A stretch of DNA of 64,000 nucleotides. It comes from Polyangiaceae bacterium. Its GTDB lineage: Bacteria > Myxococcota_A > Polyangia > Polyangiales > Polyangiaceae. The DNA is taken from positions 1,364,001 to 1,428,000 of the forward strand of contig JABTUA010000002.1 of assembly GCA_015075635.1 (NCBI GenBank), in the 5' to 3' direction. Each line of letters starts with the position of its first letter. Positions within the stretch are counted from its first letter, which is position 1. The notes under the pieces were generated by a model. It saw only the letters and a program-made list of their open reading frames with translations, had not been told where the DNA came from and ran no database searches. Shown here in pieces: positions 8,411 to 15,960 of this stretch. The position numbers and the translations under genes were made by a program.

Positions 8411-9250
8411 TCAGGGGCCCGAGCTCGAAGACGCCGTCGTCTTCGGAGCGACGCGCTGCAGGCGTCCACCCTTCAGCACGTACTTGCCGATCGCCCGGCA
8501 CAGTCGCGCGCGGAGCTCCTCGTCGAGCCGGGCCCACGCTACCTGAGAAGGGTCGTTCGCGGCTCGTCGCCGGCGCAGCTCGGCCTCCGCTTCGTCGCAG
8601 GCGCCGTCCGAAGGCTCGCCGAGCACCAGCTCGGTGAGCGGTGACCTCGTCTCGACGGCGAGCTCGAACGCCGGGCCTTGCTCCAGGTCTTCCTTGTCGA
8701 GCACGTCGAAGCGGAGGGGCGCCTCGAGCAGCACCTCGACCCGCTTGCTCCGCACGGCGCGCACGCTGAGCAGCGTGAGCACGCGGTAGGTGTGGAGCGG
8801 CGTGCCGGGCTTGCCGCGGGATTCGTGCTGGATGCGCTCGCACCAGAGCGCGGCCTCCGACCCCGAGCCCAGGACGATCTCGCGACAGCTGGGCTCGATC
8901 CCTTGCGGGGGCTTGGTGCCTCGGCTCTGGTACCAGCTCGCGAGCGCCTCGGAGTCGAGCCAGTCCTGCGACGCTTGGGACACGCAGGCCTTCGCGAGCC
9001 GGAGTGGGCGGCAGGCCGTCTCGGGCAGTGGTTGCGGCGCCTCGGCCGTGGGAGCGGAGGGTGGGGGCGGGTCGGGCGAAGGGGCCGGAGTCGGGGCCGG
9101 AGCCGGCACCTTCGCCGCGGGCGGCGGGGAGAGCGGCGGACCCGACGCGGCGGGCGAGCCCGAGCAGGCGAGCCCGAGCGCGGTTGCCGAGAGCCAGAGC
9201 CTCACGGCACGGTCGTAGCGCACACGCGGCTCTGGCACCATGAGCGACAT
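8411..9250 (-). CDS. Hypothetical exported lipoprotein
   Basis: A protein of about 279 residues, function unknown. The start is uncertain: ATG at 9250, ATG at 9241 or GTG at 9205 all precede the same signal peptide (VRLWLSATALGLACSG), whose Cys is a weak lipobox. The earlier frame up to 9388 is unlikely because it overlaps gene remnants on the other strand. After a long Pro/Ala linker comes a domain of about 200 residues with four Cys (CRPLRLAKACVSQ, CREIVLG, WCERIQHES). Its predicted strands and the segment WARLDEELRARLC near the end give no family I recognise. It is convergent with the crystallin gene. Confidence 0.6.
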   Translation of the reverse strand: MSLMVPEPRVRYDRAVRLWLSATALGLACSGSPAASGPPLSPPPAAKVPAPAPTPAPSPDPPPPSAPTAEAPQPLPETACRPLRLAKACVSQASQDWLDSEALASWYQSRGTKPPQGIEPSCREIVLGSGSEAALWCERIQHESRGKPGTPLHTYRVLTLLSVRAVRSKRVEVLLEAPLRFDVLDKEDLEQGPAFELAVETRSPLTELVLGEPSDGACDEAEAELRRRRAANDPSQVAWARLDEELRARLCRAIGKYVLKGGRLQRVAPKTTASSSSGP

Positions 9251-9385
9251 GAGGCCCGTTCTAGTCCTCGCACCGCTCGCGCACGCCTTGGCCACCTGTG
9301 CCCGGCGGCCTGCGCCAAGGTCAACTCCGGCCCGGGCGGCAGCGTGGACGTGCGCTTCGGGTGCGACGTGGGGTTCGTGAAGTGA
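9240..9385 (+). pseudogene. Remnant of a Cys-rich lipoprotein paralogous to the next gene
   Basis: An ATG at 9240 (or 9249) opens a plausible lipoprotein signal (MRPVLVLAPLAHALATC). After a shift to frame +2 from about 9293 the sequence reads CAKVNSGPGGSVDVRFGCD and stops at 9385. That segment matches part of the neighbouring intact protein (SCASGSAEKVDVRFSCD). The two ends of a paralogous gene therefore appear joined by an internal deletion that broke the frame. The stop overlaps the GTG start of the next gene (GTGA), suggesting that the two paralogues were once a translationally coupled tandem pair. The assignment rests on a 17-residue similarity, so it is moderately secure. Confidence 0.5.
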
Positions 9386-9930
9386 CACGCGCCGTGCTCA
9401 TCGCCGCCGGCATCCTGTTGTTTGGCGGCTGCTCGTCCACGTCCACCAACGAGGGAGGCCCGAACAGCAGCAGCGGCTGCGCCGACGGCAGCGTCGAGCA
9501 GGCCTACGGGGACTCGCCCATCATGGTGGGCTGCGCCGGCAACGTGAACCAGTGCAACGCCGAAACGCTGTGCTCCCCGGGCTGGCACCTGTGCACCTAC
9601 GCGGAGTATGTGGCGCGGGGCGGGGCGAACGAGAAGGCGACCTCGCAGCGCTGGCTGGCAGGCTGTGTGCGCGCGCTCGGCTCGAGCGCGGCGAGCTGCC
9701 CCAGCGACGACGAGAGCGTCTGCGGGAGCTCCTGCGCCAGCGGATCCGCGGAGAAGGTCGATGTCCGCTTCAGCTGCGACGCGGGGGCGCCGGGCGCTAG
9801 CGACCAGGCCAACCTGGGCCTGCTCAGCTCGATTACCCAGATGCGCCCGGGTTGCGTCAGCGCCGACTGCAGCTACGCAGAGGTGATGCCTGCTTCCGCC
9901 AAGAACTTCGGCGCGACCTGCTGCAAGTGA
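9382..9930 (+). CDS. Cys-rich secreted lipoprotein (GCADG...CCK family)
   Basis: A 182-residue lipoprotein of unknown function. The GTG at 9382 was chosen because it directly precedes the signal VLIAAGILLFGGC and overlaps the stop of the remnant upstream. The mature part starts with a Ser/Thr/Asn linker, then a domain of about 150 residues beginning GCADGSVEQAY and ending ATCCK. It contains the segments GCAG, LCSPGWHLC and about 14 Cys. The same pattern (GCADGxxExF, GCAG, LCAAGWHVC, final CCKD) forms the head domain of the protein at 49486, so this is a small paralogous family within the window. Extracellular disulfide-bonded folding is likely. Confidence 0.75.
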   Translation: MTRAVLIAAGILLFGGCSSTSTNEGGPNSSSGCADGSVEQAYGDSPIMVGCAGNVNQCNAETLCSPGWHLCTYAEYVARGGANEKATSQRWLAGCVRALGSSAASCPSDDESVCGSSCASGSAEKVDVRFSCDAGAPGASDQANLGLLSSITQMRPGCVSADCSYAEVMPASAKNFGATCCK

Positions 9931-9937
9931 AACGCGC

Positions 9938-10291
9938 TCAGGGCGCGCACTGCACGAACTCGCTGACCATCGCTTTGCACTGGTCGGGTGTCTCCGGAAG
10001 AGGCAGGTTTCCGCCATTGCAGGCGGCGCTGGTCGTGTTCGCTGCCACGCAATCGTACGCCGCCTGGGCCTTCGCGCGGCACGCCGAGTCGAGCTGCGGA
10101 ATGAGCCCGTCGCAGGCCTCCTTGCAGTTGCCGAGGGCGTCGCTCGGGCAATCGGTGGCGAGCTGGAGCTCCTTGTCGCAGAGCGCATGGCAGCTCTTGC
10201 CCGCCGGAGTGCTGGCGGCGTTCTCGCCGCCGTCGTCCGACCCGCAGGCTATGACGGCGAACGCAACGAGCCAGGGGAACCGCGCAACCAT
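9938..10291 (-). CDS. Small Cys-rich lipoprotein
   Basis: A 117-residue predicted lipoprotein. The ATG at 10291 gives a compact signal peptide (MVARFPWLVAFAVIACGSDD). The mature domain has eight further Cys in the spacing CHALCDKE, CPSD, CKEAC, CRAK, YDCVAANTTSAAC, DQCKAM, CAP, which fits a small helical disulfide-stabilised domain met repeatedly in myxobacterial lipoproteins; no function is established that I know of. It is convergent with the previous gene (7 bases between stops). The 136 bases to the next gene at 10428 must hold divergent promoters; a GTGTACAC palindrome sits at 10299-10306. Confidence 0.75.
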   Translation of the reverse strand: MVARFPWLVAFAVIACGSDDGGENAASTPAGKSCHALCDKELQLATDCPSDALGNCKEACDGLIPQLDSACRAKAQAAYDCVAANTTSAACNGGNLPLPETPDQCKAMVSEFVQCAP

Positions 10292-10427
10292 GCACGCAGT
10301 GTACACGGGAGACCATGGCGCAGGGGTGTCGCCATCGCCAAATGCGCCGCGTTTGTTTGCTGCCTCTAGTCCTCACCTGGCGCGCCGTCAGCGAAACGCC
10401 ACCGGCGTGGTACCGTGATCGAGACAC

Positions 10428-11153
10428 ATGGGGCACACGAGTCGCTTGGGCATGTTGGCTGCGCTTTCGATCGCCAGCGTCACCTCGGTCGCCACGGCGC
10501 AGACCTGGACCGGGGGCCGAACCGGACCGGCGCTCGGCGAGCTCTTCGCCATCGACAAGACCGGCGAGCCGGGCTGGATCTACGGCGCGGAGGATCTAGC
10601 CGGTGACGGCCTCGACTCGTTCAAGCAGCAGGAGATGTCCATCGACATTCGCACGGCCTACGCCTCCACCGACGCGCAGCGCTTCTGGGCGCGCGTCTAC
10701 GTGTCGGACGCCGCGTCCCCCGGAGGCAACATCAACGCCTACGTGTTCATCGACTCCGACAAGAGCGCGTCCACCGGAGGCAGCGCCGCCGCGACGGACA
10801 TCGACCCCAAGCTGACCGGCGACCCGTCCGGCGGCGGCTACGAGTTCTGCCTGGGCGTGAAGGGCAATCAGAGCATCTCGCTCTGGGAGTGGAGCGGCAG
10901 CGCCTGGACCCCGAAGAACCTGACGCCTCCCCAGAGCGCAGCGGAGGCCGGCGCGATCCTCGATCCGATTCGCCTGAACGGCGACGTGCACGGCCAGGCC
11001 CGCGCGGAGTCCGTGCGTCGCTATCTGATCGGCAAGGGAGTGAAGCCCTCCCGCCTCAGCGCCAAGGGTTACGGACCGGACAAGCCGCTCGAGAAGGGCA
11101 CTTCGGACGCGGTGCGGGCGAAGAACCGGCGCGTGGAGTTCGTCGCGGAGTAG
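10428..11153 (+). CDS. Exported protein fused to the tail of an OmpA domain (internal deletion)
   Basis: A 241-residue protein with a signal peptide cleaved after VATAQ. Residues about 25 to 188 form a carbohydrate-binding or DOMON-like beta domain (WARVYVSDAA, AYVFIDSDKSAS, YEFCLGVKGN). From residue about 189 the sequence switches abruptly to QARAESVRRYLIGKGV and ends with GYGPDKPLEKGTSDAVRAKN. That is the last 50 residues of an OmpA-type peptidoglycan-binding domain. The first half of that domain, including the strand and helix with the diaminopimelate-binding Asp, is absent. The likely history is an in-frame internal deletion joining the N-terminal domain (at NGDVHG, near base 10993) to a truncated OmpA tail. 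Whether it folds is doubtful. Confidence 0.75.
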   Translation: MGHTSRLGMLAALSIASVTSVATAQTWTGGRTGPALGELFAIDKTGEPGWIYGAEDLAGDGLDSFKQQEMSIDIRTAYASTDAQRFWARVYVSDAASPGGNINAYVFIDSDKSASTGGSAAATDIDPKLTGDPSGGGYEFCLGVKGNQSISLWEWSGSAWTPKNLTPPQSAAEAGAILDPIRLNGDVHGQARAESVRRYLIGKGVKPSRLSAKGYGPDKPLEKGTSDAVRAKNRRVEFVAE

Positions 11154-11180
11154 GCGTTCGCGCGAGTCGCGACCGTAGGA

Positions 11181-11687
11181 CTAGTACTTCCCGCAGGCGT
11201 GGCTGCAGATCCACGAGTGACAGTCGGCCAAGTAGCAGGCGGGCTCCGCTCCGGTGTCGCAGGGCAAGCCACACTTCGCCGTGCAATTCGCGTCGGTGCA
11301 GAGGCGCAGGCAGGTCAGGTAAGCTTTGCAGTCCGGCGAGGACAGACACTCTTCGACCAGGGTACCGTAGTCGCAGCAACGACAGGAGCACTCGCCGCAG
11401 GTCTCCCCTTCGGGGTAGACGTCCGATGAGCACTGACCGCTCTGCGCCGCGCAGTAGGGGAAAGGCAGCGGAGGAGCGCTCGTATCCGCGCCAGGCGAGG
11501 CATCCAGAGGCGCGGGCGCACCCGCATCGACCAGCGGCGGAGGCGCAGGCCCGGCCGCGGCATCCGCCTGGTCTCCGGGGCTGATGGCGCCGGTGCCGTC
11601 GGCCGTCTGCACCTTTCCACCGCAGCCCACCGCGACCGCCGCCAGCAGCCCTGCGGCGCAGGCGACGCGTCCGAGCCGAGCTGTCAT
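11181..11687 (-). CDS. Cys-rich lipoprotein
   Basis: A 168-residue lipoprotein with no recognised family. The ATG at 11687 gives a clean signal peptide ending in AVAVGC; an in-frame ATG at 11711 would add eight residues. A Pro/Ala/Asp linker (about 25-75) leads to a head domain of about 90 residues with 18 Cys, including CGECSCRCC, CLSSPDC, CLRLCTDANC and CYLADCHSWICSHACG. Some motifs resemble the small Cys-rich domains of the lipoproteins at 535 and 9938. It points toward the OmpA-tail gene, from which it is separated by 27 bases tail to tail. Extracytoplasmic location is the only firm inference. Confidence 0.75.
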   Translation of the reverse strand: MTARLGRVACAAGLLAAVAVGCGGKVQTADGTGAISPGDQADAAAGPAPPPLVDAGAPAPLDASPGADTSAPPLPFPYCAAQSGQCSSDVYPEGETCGECSCRCCDYGTLVEECLSSPDCKAYLTCLRLCTDANCTAKCGLPCDTGAEPACYLADCHSWICSHACGKY

Positions 11688-11749
11688 GCGAGCTGCGAAA
11701 GCACTCCTCATGCCAGCGGTCGGTGGCACAGCCTGGCGCAGCTGAGCGT

Positions 11750-13141
11750 TCAGGCGCGCTTCTTCTCGACGTGCAGCGCCATCCCCCTCAGCATCGCCTC
11801 GGCGATGGCCGCGAACGCGCGCTTCCAGGCCGCGCCGATCGCGGCGTTCCACTCGACCCGGTCGAACTGGCGAACGGTCTCGAGCAGCGCCTCGCCGAAC
11901 AGGCGAAGATGCTCGGGTTTGGCGCCGTAGCGAGCGTGCCGCCAGCCCAGATCTTCCAGCACCGGGACCAATTTCGCCGGGTTCCTGAGGTGGTCCACCA
12001 CCAGGCGGAGCGCGGCAGCGAGCATCATCTTCTGGTCGATCATCGAGGCCGGAAACAGCGCCCGCAGCTCCGGCGTGCGAGCGAAGAGGCGATCGTAGAA
12101 GGCGTCCATCAGCTCGTCGGCGTCGCCCTGGATCCGCGACAGGGAAGCCGCGACGATCGACGCATCGTCACCGCCGTGGGTCCGGTCCCCGACCGTACGG
12201 AAGCCGCGCAATACGCTCTCGACGGTCTCGAGCGCCCGCGCGAGCTCTGCACCGTCGGCGTACCGGTCGGCAGGGTCGCGGGCGGTTGCCTTGTCGACCA
12301 CCGCGGCGAACGAGCGTGGCAGATCGGACCGCAAGCTGGCGAGTGGCGAGAGCGGCGTCTGCGTGACCTGCTCGATCAACGCTCGCCCGCTCAGCCCGGC
12401 GAAGGGTTGCGTCCCAGTGCACAGCTCGTAGACCACCAGACCCAAGGCGTAGACGTCGGTGCGCGTGGACGAACGCTCCCCCATCCACACCTCCGGAGCG
12501 ATGTAGTTCGGAGTGCCGATCATGGCTCCGGTGTGCTCTCCCCGCCAGGTGCTGCCGTCGTTCATGGCGGCGCGCACGCCGCTGCCGATGCGGGCGGTGT
12601 CCGCGGTCGCGAAGGCCTGCTCCCAAGAACTGGGCGTGCGCCGAGGCTCCGTCTCGAAGACCGGCTCGGCGAAGAGCTTGGCCAGGCCGAAGTCGACGAG
12701 CTTGACCGAGCCTTCTCGCGCCAGGATCACGTTGGCAGGCTTCACGTCGCGATGCAGCACTCCGCGCTGATGCGCCAGCCCGAGGCCACGCGCCACCGAG
12801 AGGCCGATCTCCGCCACCCGCGTCCACGGGAGCGGCGTCGCGACGCGGTCCAGGCTGTCCCCGTCCACGTATTCGTACGCGATGTACGGGCGCCCCTCGA
12901 CCTCGCCGATGCGATAGATGGCCACGATGTTCGGGTGCTGGAGCCGCGCGATGGCGCGGGCCTCCCGAGAGAAGCGCAGGCGCGCCGACTCGTCCGGCGA
13001 GTCGGCCGCGATGAGCTTGAGCGCCACCGGACGGTCGAGCGAGACCTCGTAGGCGAGGTAGACGCGTCCCATGCCGCCGCGTCCCAGCTGCCCCTTGATC
13101 TCGAATCCATCGAAAGACTCCGGTGGCTCCCACTCGGGCAT
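11750..13141 (-). CDS. Ser/Thr protein kinase with C-terminal globin domain
   Basis: A 463-residue protein combining two intact modules. The ATG at 13141 is chosen for its GAGG ribosome site; an upstream in-frame ATG (13192) would add 17 residues. The kinase domain (about 10-290) has GRGGMG (20-25), Lys42, HRDVKPAN (130-137), DFG (150-152) and APE, with an activation segment about 30 residues longer than usual. Residues about 320-455 read as a single globin of the flavohemoglobin/Vgb type. The heme-pocket residues are in place: Tyr349 (B10) in FYDRLFARTPELRALF, Gln370 (E7) in IDQKMMLAAAL and the proximal His402 (F8) in RHARYGAKPEH. There is no membrane helix. I infer a soluble kinase whose activity is set by O2, NO or another heme ligand. 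Confidence 0.9.
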   Translation of the reverse strand: MPEWEPPESFDGFEIKGQLGRGGMGRVYLAYEVSLDRPVALKLIAADSPDESARLRFSREARAIARLQHPNIVAIYRIGEVEGRPYIAYEYVDGDSLDRVATPLPWTRVAEIGLSVARGLGLAHQRGVLHRDVKPANVILAREGSVKLVDFGLAKLFAEPVFETEPRRTPSSWEQAFATADTARIGSGVRAAMNDGSTWRGEHTGAMIGTPNYIAPEVWMGERSSTRTDVYALGLVVYELCTGTQPFAGLSGRALIEQVTQTPLSPLASLRSDLPRSFAAVVDKATARDPADRYADGAELARALETVESVLRGFRTVGDRTHGGDDASIVAASLSRIQGDADELMDAFYDRLFARTPELRALFPASMIDQKMMLAAALRLVVDHLRNPAKLVPVLEDLGWRHARYGAKPEHLRLFGEALLETVRQFDRVEWNAAIGAAWKRAFAAIAEAMLRGMALHVEKKRA

Positions 13142-13301
13142 CGCGCACCTCACTCGAGACCTGGTGTCCGAGACCCGGGCCGACAAGCCCATCGAGCGTG
13201 CTTGCAGCGATTGACCAAGCGTCGTCGAACCACGAACGAGCTCTTACAAGGGTCGTTCCAGCGCCAACTGCGCGGATCCGACCGGGCCCCCGAGTCCTCG
13301 T

Positions 13302-13320
13302 GGCCGCAGGGGCTGCGGCC
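13302..13320. terminator. GC-rich hairpin behind the 13366-14598 gene
   Basis: A perfect 8-base inverted repeat GGCCGCAG / CTGCGGCC with a GGG loop lies 46 bases beyond the stop of the minus-strand lipoprotein gene at 13366. There is no T-run, so it may be a weak or factor-aided terminator or a transcript-stabilising hairpin. Nothing else is recognisable in the 224 bases between 13142 and 13365. Confidence 0.35.
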
Positions 13321-13365
13321 CGAAGGCATCACCTCGCTGACCGAGCCCCGCGTATTGGGCGGCGA

Positions 13366-14598
13366 TCAGTAGTGGTAGCTCACGTCGTAAGGCGTGCAGG
13401 CGCTGGTCGTCTGGCCCTTGACCCGGATGTAGACGTTTGCGTCGTCGAAGATCCCGGGGCAGTTGATCTCGAGCTGCGCCGGAGTCGTGGTGCTGGTCGT
13501 GCAGCAGCCGGTCATCGCGCCTTCCGTGGCCACCGTGCCTTGCTTGCAGCTCTTGTACGCCGCCGAGCCGTCGGTGCACGCCGCGAACACACAGACCTGG
13601 ATGCCCGCCGTCTTGGTCGAGACGGTCGGATCGACGATGCACAGGTCGTCCCAACCCTTGAACTTGAAGAAGTCCACGTCACCGCCTGGCTGGACCACCC
13701 CGGAGACCGACGAGCCGGACGAGTTGCAGTCGTTGATGTTGCAGAGCACCGTGGGACACGCCGAGCTGGCGGTCGCCACCGTGTTGTTCGGCTCTGGGCC
13801 GGCGTCGGTGCAGGTCGTGCAGCTCGAGCCGTTGCAGGTCCCCGAGCACTCGCAGCCGCCGATGCCGTTGCAGTTCTGCTGACCCGCCAGGCACTTGTAG
13901 CAGGTGCCGTTCGAGCAGTAGTTCGCGGTGTTGCCGCACTCGAACGCGGTGGTGCCGGTGCAGCCGGGCGTGCCGCCCGTACCGCCCGTACCGCCCGTGC
14001 CGCCCGTGCCGCCGCTGCCGCCCGTGCCGCCCGTGCCTCCGGTGCCGCCGCAATTGCCGCAGTTGAACTCCTTGACCTCCTGCACACACATCGAGTCCCA
14101 CGCGGTGTTGCAGCAGAACTTGTCCTGCGCGCAGACGCAGGTCTGAATCGAGCTCGTCGAACAACCTGGAGTCGTCGCCGCCTTGCAGCAGTCGTTGGTG
14201 GAGACCCCGCCGCTGCCGCCGGTCGAGCCGCCGCTGCCGCCGGTCGAGCCACCGCTGCCGCCGCTCGCGCCACCGCTGCCGCCGGTCGAACCACCCGCGC
14301 CGCCGCTCGCGCCGCCAGCTCCCGACGCGCCGGCTGCGCCCGCCGCCCCCGCCAAACCGCCGCTGCCTCCGCCGCCGACGGAGCTGCCACCCGTGTTGCC
14401 GACGCCTCCGGTCGCGCTGCCGCCAGCACCGCCGTAGGAGCTACCGCCATAGGATGAGCCACCGCTCGAGCTCGCGCCGTAGCCGCCGGCGTTCGAGGCG
14501 CCGTAGCCGCCTTCCTCCTCGGCATCTTCACCTGCCGCGCAGGCCAGACCGAAGAGCGCCGGAACGACCGCGAGCGACAAGAATCGGATCGGCTTCAC
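13366..14598 (-). CDS. Large Cys-rich lipoprotein with pre-peptidase-like C-terminal domain
   Basis: A 410-residue lipoprotein (signal ending FGLAC). An acidic and Gly/Tyr/Ser-rich stretch is followed by a long GGSGGSTGG linker. A Cys-rich module follows (CCKAATTPGC, CVCAQDKFCC, WDSMCVQEV), a pattern seen in many myxobacterial surface proteins. Then come a second glycine linker (GGTGGTGG) and another Cys-rich strip (CYKCLAGQQNC, CECSGTCNG). The last 135 residues resemble a bacterial pre-peptidase C-terminal beta domain (PEPNNTVATAS, GDVDFFKFKG, VYIRVKG). These domains usually assist secretion or adhesion. No catalytic domain is present, so this is probably an adhesin-like or structural surface protein. 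It stands alone on the minus strand. Confidence 0.8.
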   Translation of the reverse strand: MKPIRFLSLAVVPALFGLACAAGEDAEEEGGYGASNAGGYGASSSGGSSYGGSSYGGAGGSATGGVGNTGGSSVGGGGSGGLAGAAGAAGASGAGGASGGAGGSTGGSGGASGGSGGSTGGSGGSTGGSGGVSTNDCCKAATTPGCSTSSIQTCVCAQDKFCCNTAWDSMCVQEVKEFNCGNCGGTGGTGGTGGSGGTGGTGGTGGTGGTPGCTGTTAFECGNTANYCSNGTCYKCLAGQQNCNGIGGCECSGTCNGSSCTTCTDAGPEPNNTVATASSACPTVLCNINDCNSSGSSVSGVVQPGGDVDFFKFKGWDDLCIVDPTVSTKTAGIQVCVFAACTDGSAAYKSCKQGTVATEGAMTGCCTTSTTTPAQLEINCPGIFDDANVYIRVKGQTTSACTPYDVSYHY

Positions 14599-14685
14599 GC
14601 ATGCACCTCTTTCAACGTGGAGGATACCAGCCTCGGCAACGCGTTCCTACGCCCGCGTTGGACGCACCGGCGTCCATCGGCGCGC

Positions 14686-15960
14686 TCACTTCGCGTTCGT
14701 GCACGAACGCCGCCGCACGAACGCGACGCCGAGGCCGAGCAACAGCCAGGCCGGATCGCTCTGGCGAACGGGACCGCTCACGCTGCAGCTGCCTTCTTCA
14801 CCGCTGTCGGCGAAGGTCTTGGTGGTCTGCCCGCTGCCGCCGCTGCCGCCGGCTGCGCTTCCGCCGGACGCGCTGATCCCGCCGCCGCTCCCCGCTCCGC
14901 CCGCCGCGCCGCCTCCGCCCGCGGCGCCTGCCGCTCCGGCCGCACCCGCTGCGCCAGCCGCACCCGCCGCGCCGCCGCTGCCGCAGTTGCTGTTCGCATC
15001 GCAGGCGTCGCCTTTGCCGTCCTGATCACAGTCCGCCTGGTCCGCGTTGTCGTCCTTCGGACAGTTGTCCTTCGTGTCCGCGACGCCGTCGCCGTCGTCA
15101 TCGTCGTCGCAGGCGTCTCCCTTGCCGTCTTTGTCCAGATCCTCCTGCCCAGCGTTCTTCGTTCCCGGGCAGTTGTCCTTGGTGTCCGTGACGCCGTCGC
15201 CGTCCGTGTCCTTGGGCTCGGAGCAGGTCGGCCCCTTCGCGAAGCCCTCCGTCGGGCTCTTGCCCAGGCGGGTGTCGGTCTGCGTGCCGAACTCGCCGTC
15301 CTCGGCGATCTTGTCCTCCGGGTGGTTCAGGTTCCAGAGCCTCTGGAACGCGAGCACGTCCTTGCCCTTCAGGTTGACCGTGCCACCGCCGACGTAAGTG
15401 TAGTGGTAGACGTCGCTCGAGCCGTACCACTGGAAGCTCTTGGCGGTGAGCGCGGTCTTCCAGGTCGAGTAGTCGCCGGTGTCGAAGGCCGTGCCGCCCT
15501 CGTGGTTCGAGTTGCCCGGCGTCGCGGCCAGCGGAATGCCGCACTTCCCCGCCTTGTACCAGTGATAGAGCAGCCACTGCTGGGGCAAGGTGCGCAGCAT
15601 GCTGCTGATGTGCAGGGTCTTGCTCGGGTTCGCGTCCAGCGCCTTGACTAGCGAGTCCACCGCCGCCGGCTGCATGTACATGAACACGTGGCTGTAGTTC
15701 TTGATCAGGTTCGGCCGCGAGGGCACGGCCTTCAGCGCGTTCGGGTTGATGCAGTTCATCTCCGCGATGATCTGCTTTGAGAGGCCCTCGACCACCGAGG
15801 TGGAGCAGCCGCTCGACAGCGCTTGCGACACGCTGAGTGCGCTCTGGACGGTCGCGGTCTCCTCGTGGGGCTCGGGGCCGTCGGGCTCGTCGGGTGCGAC
15901 CTCGACGGCGCAGCCGCCGAGCGCGAGCGTGCCGAGCAGGAGCAGGGCGTAGCGGCTCAT
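14686..15960 (-). CDS. M15-like D-Ala-D-Ala carboxypeptidase with TSP3 repeats and MYXO-CTERM tail
   Basis: A 424-residue secreted cell-wall enzyme. The start at 15960 overlaps the stop of the SpoIID-like gene (ATGA), implying coupled translation, and gives a signal peptide ending LALGGC. The catalytic region resembles M15/VanY zinc peptidases: [10 protein letters not shown] supplies His153 and Asp160 and DVYHYTY supplies His186, the three expected metal ligands. A peptidoglycan-binding-like segment follows (about 195-245). Two TSP3 repeats (DxDxDGxxDxxDNCP) come next, then an Ala/Gly linker, a Cys-containing tail, one membrane helix and an Arg-rich end, the MYXO-CTERM arrangement processed by myxosortase. 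The expected activity is trimming of peptidoglycan stem peptides at or outside the cell surface. Confidence 0.85.
   Translation of the reverse strand: MSRYALLLLGTLALGGCAVEVAPDEPDGPEPHEETATVQSALSVSQALSSGCSTSVVEGLSKQIIAEMNCINPNALKAVPSRPNLIKNYSHVFMYMQPAAVDSLVKALDANPSKTLHISSMLRTLPQQWLLYHWYKAGKCGIPLAATPGNSNHEGGTAFDTGDYSTWKTALTAKSFQWYGSSDVYHYTYVGGGTVNLKGKDVLAFQRLWNLNHPEDKIAEDGEFGTQTDTRLGKSPTEGFAKGPTCSEPKDTDGDGVTDTKDNCPGTKNAGQEDLDKDGKGDACDDDDDGDGVADTKDNCPKDDNADQADCDQDGKGDACDANSNCGSGGAAGAAGAAGAAGAAGAAGGGGAAGGAGSGGGISASGGSAAGGSGGSGQTTKTFADSGEEGSCSVSGPVRQSDPAWLLLGLGVAFVRRRSCTNAK

Noticed and set aside
13366-14598. Similarity of glycine-rich linkers to PE_PGRS proteins
   Set aside because: The linkers connect a lipobox to Cys-rich domains, as in other myxobacterial lipoproteins; no PE domain or mycobacterial context is present.
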